This document shows, one piece after another, positions 22,423-26,108 of a stretch of DNA of 26,108 bases. This stretch comes from Bacillota bacterium. Lineage in GTDB: Bacteria; Bacillota; Clostridia; Clostridiales; Clostridiaceae. Positions within the stretch are counted from its first letter, which is position 1, and each line of letters opens with the position of its first letter. The notes below the pieces were generated by a model. The model was not told the DNA's origin, made no database searches, and saw only the letters and a list, made by a program, of their open reading frames with translations. The translations under genes were made by a program, and so were the position numbers. Location: assembly GCA_023451395.1 (NCBI GenBank), contig JAEXZL010000035.1:1-26108 (forward strand). The letters run 5' to 3'.

Positions 22423-23464
22423 GTATGGTAACTATTATAAAAAAAATAAAAGAGTAATTAATTTAAATTTTATTAAGCTTGGTTTAGGAATAGTATTTAT
22501 TTTTCTTATCATTACTTTTTTTATTAAGAGGAACTTGGGCGAAGTAATAAAAGGTGATTATAAGGTCAACTCCTTTACTTTGGAAGGAGCAAATACTAAA
22601 ACCTTTTCTGATAAGATTAAAGTTTATCTTACTGAAGAGGATAAGATAATAGAAATTAATATTGAAGAATATGTTATGGGTGTTTTAAGCGGAGAGATGC
22701 CACTTTCCTTTGAATTAGAGGCTCTAAAGGCGCAAGCAGTAGCAGCTAGGACATATGCATTGGGGAAAACCTTGAATAATTGCCAGAAGTCAAATGGGGC
22801 AGATATTTGTGACACTGTCCATTGTCAAGTATACAAAAGCAAGGAGCAGGTCCTTGCTGGCTTTGCTGAAAATAAAAGAGAAGAATACTATAGCAAGCTA
22901 ACTGAGGCGATAGAAGGAACTAAGGGTCAGGTATTAAGTTATGATGGGCAGCTTGTAATGAATGCTCAATATTTTTCAACCAGCTGGGGAATGACTGAAG
23001 ATAGTCAAAGTGTTTTTGGAAAAGAAATACCTTATTTAAAATCTGTAGTAAGTGAAGGTGAGGAAATATCTAATAGGTATAAAAGCAGCATATCACTTAC
23101 TTTTGATGACTTTGTCAATAAGATAAACAGCAAATATTCTGAAGCTAAACTTACCACTAAGTCTTTAAAAAATCAGGTGGAAATAGTTTCAAGAAATAAT
23201 AGTGGATCCGTAAATGAGATAAAACTTGGGAAGTTAGTGATTAGTGGTAAGGACTTTAGAGGAGCTTTAGGAATAAATTCTGCTAATTTCACTTTGAGCT
23301 TTAGCAATTCTAATGTTAAGATTGAGTGCTTTGGCTATGGCCATGGGGTTGGAATGAGTCAGTGGGGAGCGAGGGCAATGGCTATAAAAGGTAGCGGATA
23401 CTCCGAAATTCTTACCCATTATTACAGTGGTGTTAAGATTCTGGAGATAAGCTTTAATAATTAA
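22421..23464 (+). CDS. spoIID: Stage II sporulation protein D (SpoIID), septal peptidoglycan lytic transglycosylase
   Basis: SpoIID is made in the mother cell and, in the SpoIIDMP complex, degrades peptidoglycan glycan strands to drive engulfment. The 347 residues have one N-terminal membrane anchor (about 19-36) and a SpoIID/LytB domain: VLSGEMPLSFELEALKAQ with the predicted catalytic Glu92, QAVAARTYA, SYDGQLVMNAQYFST, and the C-terminal GYGHGVGMSQWGARAMA. Residues Cys121, Cys130, His134 and Cys135 (ICDTVHC) match the region that binds zinc in clostridial SpoIID. ATG 22421 lies inside the 3' arm of a hairpin. A strong terminator follows. Confidence 0.96.
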   Translation: MYGNYYKKNKRVINLNFIKLGLGIVFIFLIITFFIKRNLGEVIKGDYKVNSFTLEGANTKTFSDKIKVYLTEEDKIIEINIEEYVMGVLSGEMPLSFELEALKAQAVAARTYALGKTLNNCQKSNGADICDTVHCQVYKSKEQVLAGFAENKREEYYSKLTEAIEGTKGQVLSYDGQLVMNAQYFSTSWGMTEDSQSVFGKEIPYLKSVVSEGEEISNRYKSSISLTFDDFVNKINSKYSEAKLTTKSLKNQVEIVSRNNSGSVNEIKLGKLVISGKDFRGALGINSANFTLSFSNSNVKIECFGYGHGVGMSQWGARAMAIKGSGYSEILTHYYSGVKILEISFNN

Positions 23465-23504
23465 TGTGATATATCATTATGAAAAAAATAATATTAACAA
23501 ATAA

Positions 23505-23556
23505 AGACCTCTTTTAGATTGAATTATTAAAATTAATCTAAAAGAGGTTTTTTGTA
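23505..23556 (+). terminator. Intrinsic terminator after spoIID
   Basis: ACCTCTTTTAGATT (23507-23520) pairs perfectly with AATCTAAAAGAGGT (23535-23548), followed by TTTTTTG. Confidence 0.92.
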
Positions 23557-23608
23557 AAATAATGACTAAAAATAGTAGAAAATTTTAGCAAAATAATTAC
23601 TATAAAAT

Positions 23609-23637
23609 GTATTTTTTTTCTTATCAGGGACAGACTG
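23609..23637 (+). promoter_or_regulatory. Weak candidate sigma-F-type promoter of the spoIIQ-like gene
   Basis: GTATT (23609-23613), a 14-nt spacer and GGACAGACTG (23628-23637) give a partial fit to sigma-F. It is positioned just ahead of the ribosome binding site and uses the same 14-nt spacing as the spoIIR candidate. The match is partial and could be chance. Confidence 0.25.
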
Positions 23638-23655
23638 ATTAGTGGAGGTGTTCAT

Positions 23656-24402
23656 ATGGACAAAAATTTCTTTCAAAAGTCTTCCAACTTTCTTAAGAAG
23701 GAGGGATTTTATGTAGTATTATTCCTATGTCTTTGCATAGTTGCTTCCGTAGCAGCTATTACCAGCAGGAATGCAAAGCTAAAGGCAGCTAATGTCCCTA
23801 CTAATAATAGTGAGGTGACCCTTGATAGTAATGAGGAAGTAAAAACTCAATTACCTAATGCTGAGGTAGTTACCAATGAGGGAGAAAAAGACAAGGAAAC
23901 AGCAAAAGATACTAAAAAATCTCAGCCTGAGGATAGTAAGGCTGTAGCTAGCACTTCAACTAAATTCTCAAATCCTGTTGAGGGTGACATTGTTAGAAGC
24001 TATTCCTATCCTAATGCTGTATGGTGTGAAACTATGGGTCATTATAGGAGCATCAAAGGTATAGACATTGCGGCTAAGACAGGGACTGATGTATTAGCTG
24101 TGGCTGAAGGTATTGTAGAAGAAGTTAATAATGACAAGACTGAGAGAGGCCAATATGTAACGATAAAACATAGTAATGGCTTAATATCACTTTATTCTAA
24201 CCTTGATGAACAGGTATCTGTAAAAAAAGGGGATAAGGTTAAGCAAGGACAGGTCATTGGAAAAGTTGGAAAGACAGCAACAACCTTTATTGAGGAAAAG
24301 TACGGAGAACATCTGAACTTTCAGGTAATAAATACTACTAAGAATGAGCAGGTGGACCCTACTGGGTATATTTCATTAAAAACAGCCCAAAATAATCAAT
24401 AA
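23656..24402 (+). CDS. spoIIQ: SpoIIQ-like M23/LytM-fold protein, predicted catalytically inactive
   Basis: The 248-residue protein has a single N-terminal membrane helix (about 17-35), a low-complexity Glu/Lys/Thr linker (about 45-100), and a LytM/M23 domain (about 103-243). Position between spoIID and spoIIID matches SpoIIQ, the forespore protein that docks with mother-cell SpoIIIAH across the septum. The peptidase motifs are broken: HxxxD has Ile133 in place of His (Asp137 kept), YxHL reads YSNL (Asn182), and HxH reads HLN (Asn221). Two of three zinc ligands and one catalytic His are therefore missing, arguing for a structural role. ATG 23656 follows GGAGGTG. The SpoIIQ name rests on context and architecture. 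Confidence 0.85.
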   Translation: MDKNFFQKSSNFLKKEGFYVVLFLCLCIVASVAAITSRNAKLKAANVPTNNSEVTLDSNEEVKTQLPNAEVVTNEGEKDKETAKDTKKSQPEDSKAVASTSTKFSNPVEGDIVRSYSYPNAVWCETMGHYRSIKGIDIAAKTGTDVLAVAEGIVEEVNNDKTERGQYVTIKHSNGLISLYSNLDEQVSVKKGDKVKQGQVIGKVGKTATTFIEEKYGEHLNFQVINTTKNEQVDPTGYISLKTAQNNQ

Positions 24403-24408
24403 TATTGT

Positions 24409-24447
24409 ATCGGCCATTTTTCAACAATACAGAGAAAAATGGCTGAT
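24409..24447 (+). terminator. Stem-loop after the spoIIQ-like gene, possible terminator
   Basis: ATCGGCCATTTTTC (24409-24422) pairs with GAAAAATGGCTGAT (24434-24447), 14 bp with one G-U and an 11-nt loop. The following bases (TCTAAAG) are not a U-run, so terminator activity is uncertain; 3'-end protection is an alternative. Confidence 0.45.
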
Positions 24448-24460
24448 TCTAAAGTAATCC

Positions 24461-24476
24461 GCAGTAGTTATACTGC
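24461..24476. repeat. Short perfect palindrome upstream of spoIIID
   Basis: GCAGTA (24461-24466) and TACTGC (24471-24476) flank GTTA. The palindrome lies 35 nt before the spoIIID TTG start, directly next to CATATTAATA. It is operator-sized; whether a regulator binds it is unknown. Confidence 0.4.
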
Positions 24477-24511
24477 ATATTAATAACTATAGAAATTAAG
24501 GAGGTAGCATT

Positions 24512-24766
24512 TTGAAGGACTACATCGAAGAAAGAGTTCTTGAAGTGGCTAATTACATTATAGATTCAAAAGCTACAATTAGAAAGACAGCAAAGGTTTT
24601 TGGTGTAAGCAAAAGTACAATTCACAAGGATATGACCGAGAGGCTCCCAAAACTCAATCCTTCCATAGCTCAGGAGGCCAAGCTTATCTTAGATTTAAAT
24701 AAAGCGGAAAGGCATATAAGAGGCGGAAAAGCTACAAAATTAAAATATAAAGCTATTGAAGGATAA
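24512..24766 (+). CDS. spoIIID: Sporulation transcriptional regulator SpoIIID
   Basis: SpoIIID is a small DNA-binding protein that switches mother-cell genes on and off between the sigma-E and sigma-K stages. The 84 residues are family length and near-diagnostic: YIEERVLEVANYIIDSKATI, a helix-turn-helix TAKVFGVSKSTIHKDMTERL, the conserved LNPSIAQEAKLILD, and the basic tail HIRGGKATKLKYK, which contacts the minor groove in B. subtilis. The start is TTG 24512, 6 nt after AAGGAGGT (24498-24505). A sigma-A promoter for the next gene (mbl) overlaps its end. Confidence 0.98.
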   Translation: MKDYIEERVLEVANYIIDSKATIRKTAKVFGVSKSTIHKDMTERLPKLNPSIAQEAKLILDLNKAERHIRGGKATKLKYKAIEG

Positions 24767-24784
24767 ATTTATTATATGTATAAT
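24756..24784 (+). promoter_or_regulatory. Promoter of mbl
   Basis: TTGAAG (24756-24761) and TATAAT (24779-24784) are 17 nt apart; the -35 lies in the last codons of spoIIID. It lets the wall gene be expressed in vegetative cells independently of the sporulation gene upstream. Confidence 0.6.
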
Positions 24785-24863
24785 ATTATAAGATAGAAAA
24801 GCTGTGTATAAGAGCTTAACTGCGTAAAAACAAATTAAATGATGGATTTGGGAGTGACTTATT

Positions 24864-25898
24864 ATGTGGTTTTTGAGTATGGGTACAGATATGGGGATTG
24901 ATTTAGGTACTGCCACGGTATTGGTATACTTAAAAGGTAAGGGGGTTATCCTGAAGGAACCTTCTGTAGTAGCTATTGACAGGAATACTAATAGGATATT
25001 AGCTGTAGGTGAAGAAGCTAGAAAAATGATTGGCAGAACACCTGGAAATATTGTAGCCGTTCGTCCTTTGAAGGATGGTGTTATCTCTGATTATGATATT
25101 ACCGAAAAAATGCTAAAGTATTTTATTAGAAAGGCCTGTGGAAAGAGAAGAATTTCTGCACCTAAGGTTATGGTCTGTGTGCCATCTCAAGCCACAGAGG
25201 TGGAAAAAAGAGCAGTTATTGATGCAGCTAGAAATGCTGGAGCAAAGAGGGTTTTTCTTATTGAAGAGCCTTTGGCGGCTGCAGTAGGTGCTGGAATAGA
25301 TATTGCAAAGCCTATGGGAAATATGGTAGTTGATATTGGTGGAGGAACCACAGATATAGCAGTGATTTCCTTAGGGGGAGTAGTGGTACGATCATCTATA
25401 AAAATTGCTGGAGATAAGTTTGATGAAGCTATAGTTAAGTACATAAGAGCGAAGCATAAGCTTATGATAGGTGAAAGAACCGCTGAGGAGCTTAAAATTA
25501 ATGTTGGTTCTGCATATCCAGATTTAAGGCATGAATCTATGAATATAAAGGGACGAAATCTAATTACAGGCCTTCCAGACAATGTTGTGGTAGGTACTGA
25601 TGAAATGGTTGAAGCTCTGGAGGATACCGTTAAGCTCATTGCTGATACTGTTCACTCAGTATTAGAAAGAACTCCGCCAGAACTTGTAGCAGACATAATA
25701 GAAAATGGTATTATGATGACCGGAGGCGGTGCCCTTTTATATGGCCTAGATGTACTAATAGAGAAGAAGACCGGAGTTAATGTAACCTTTTCCGAGGATG
25801 CTGTTGGCTGTGTTGCATTAGGTACTGGTATGGTGTTATCCTACCTAGATAAGCTAGAGGTTGCTATTTCCGATAGTGAAGTATCTATGATTGAATAA
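24864..25898 (+). CDS. mbl: MreB/Mbl-type actin-like cell-shape protein
   Basis: This bacterial actin polymerises on the inner membrane face and directs peptidoglycan synthesis for rod shape. The 344 residues show the phosphate loops GIDLGTATVLVYLKGKGV and VVDIGGGTTDIAVISLGG, and GGALLYGLD near the end, as in MreB. The position directly after spoIIID is that of mbl in B. subtilis; separating Mbl from MreB by sequence alone is not safe. ATG 24864 follows GGGAGTG (24850-24856). It has its own promoter and a strong terminator. Confidence 0.95.
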   Translation: MWFLSMGTDMGIDLGTATVLVYLKGKGVILKEPSVVAIDRNTNRILAVGEEARKMIGRTPGNIVAVRPLKDGVISDYDITEKMLKYFIRKACGKRRISAPKVMVCVPSQATEVEKRAVIDAARNAGAKRVFLIEEPLAAAVGAGIDIAKPMGNMVVDIGGGTTDIAVISLGGVVVRSSIKIAGDKFDEAIVKYIRAKHKLMIGERTAEELKINVGSAYPDLRHESMNIKGRNLITGLPDNVVVGTDEMVEALEDTVKLIADTVHSVLERTPPELVADIIENGIMMTGGGALLYGLDVLIEKKTGVNVTFSEDAVGCVALGTGMVLSYLDKLEVAISDSEVSMIE

Positions 25899-25910
25899 TG
25901 AAAATAAAGT

Positions 25911-25949
25911 AAAGGCTCAATACTTGAGCCTTTTTATTTTTTATTTTTA
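25911..25949. terminator. Intrinsic terminator after mbl
   Basis: AAAGGCTCAA (25911-25920) pairs perfectly with TTGAGCCTTT (25924-25933) over a TAC loop, followed by TTATTTTTTATTTTTA. On the minus strand ACTTTATTTTC follows, so it may also serve the converging gene. Confidence 0.92.
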
Positions 25950-26108
25950 TTAGCTTTCCAATTTTGAAAGATAATAGCTGTGAAGGAGACCATCAACGAT
26001 AACCTTGGCTATATCGAAAATTAAACTTAATCTTATTGCACTTGTGGTGAAAAAGTCTGCCTTGTGACAGGAATCTACTATCCCGATAATCGAAGCTTCT
26101 CCTACATC
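25950..26108 (-). CDS. 3' end of an unidentified minus-strand gene (5' end outside window)
   Basis: On the minus strand a frame is open from the window edge for 52 codons to a stop at 25952-25950, directly beside the mbl terminator and followed by a second TAA-like triplet. The peptide includes GEASIIGIVDSCHKADFF and RLSLIFDIAKVIVDG; it looks like a soluble alpha/beta protein end. I do not recognise the family. The uninterrupted frame, sensible composition and convergent position at a terminator support a real gene, but there is no start to judge. Confidence 0.5.
   Translation of the reverse strand, partial: DVGEASIIGIVDSCHKADFFTTSAIRLSLIFDIAKVIVDGLLHSYYLSKLES

Noticed and set aside
25187..25639. 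Minus-strand frame of 150 codons inside mbl
   Set aside because: It is fully antisense to the highly conserved mbl coding sequence, with Ser/Thr/Pro-rich composition typical of shadow frames.
1..26108. Mobile elements, CRISPR arrays, phage genes, toxin-antitoxin or defence islands
   Set aside because: No transposase or integrase motifs, no regularly spaced repeats, no tRNA-associated direct repeats; gene order is housekeeping throughout.

Overview
The window is low-GC, densely coded DNA from an endospore-forming Firmicute, most likely Clostridium sensu stricto or a close relative. The evidence is four sporulation genes (spoIIR, spoIID, a spoIIQ-type gene, spoIIID), a thiolase closely resembling clostridial ThlA, strong AAGGAGG-type ribosome binding sites with frequent TTG/GTG starts, and extended -10 promoters. 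Gene content follows a backbone that, from memory, is also found around rho-prfA-upp-murA-spoIID-spoIIID-mbl in Bacillus subtilis and around pyrG-thlA-murA in C. acetobutylicum. It reads as housekeeping chromosome: I see no insertion sequence, prophage, CRISPR array, tRNA or rRNA.

Layout. (1) 1-5.9 kb: 3' half of cyanophycin synthetase cphA, ispE (isoprenoid precursors), spoIIR, a DUF1934/YwiB-like gene, a small DnaA-domain-IV-like protein, pyrG. (2) 5.9-6.6 kb: the longest non-housekeeping stretch. It holds a 46-codon LDCC-motif gene behind a PhoP-like direct repeat, and the promoter and C-rich leader of rho. (3) 6.6-9.7 kb: rho, facing a minus-strand pair (a UgtP/MGDG-synthase-like glycosyltransferase and rpmE) across a bidirectional terminator. 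(4) 9.7-13.4 kb: tdk, a DUF1385-PrmC fusion gene, prfA; PrmC methylates the release factor encoded immediately downstream. (5) 13.4-17.5 kb: a two-TM protein, a ZIP metal transporter, tsaC/ywlC, ywlE-type phosphatase, rpiB, upp. (6) 17.7-20.2 kb: wecB/mnaA and thl, each with its own promoter. (7) 20.4-25.9 kb: ywmB-murA-spoIID-spoIIQ-spoIIID-mbl, the cell-wall and engulfment cluster. (8) The last 160 bases hold the 3' end of an unidentified minus-strand gene.

Together the genes cover wall precursor synthesis (murA, wecB, mbl), engulfment and compartment signalling (SpoIIR signal, SpoIID lytic transglycosylase, SpoIIQ-like docking protein, SpoIIID regulator), nucleotide metabolism (pyrG, tdk, upp), translation and its termination (rpmE, prmC, prfA, tsaC), and transcription termination (rho).

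Most notable: two hairpins that appear to bury the ribosome binding site of the following gene (spoIID and the ZIP transporter), the membrane-domain fusion to PrmC, the PhoP-like box before the LDCC mini-gene, the C-rich G-poor leader of rho, and the absence of the ATP synthase operon from where relatives carry it. I did not find a clearly new multi-gene system.
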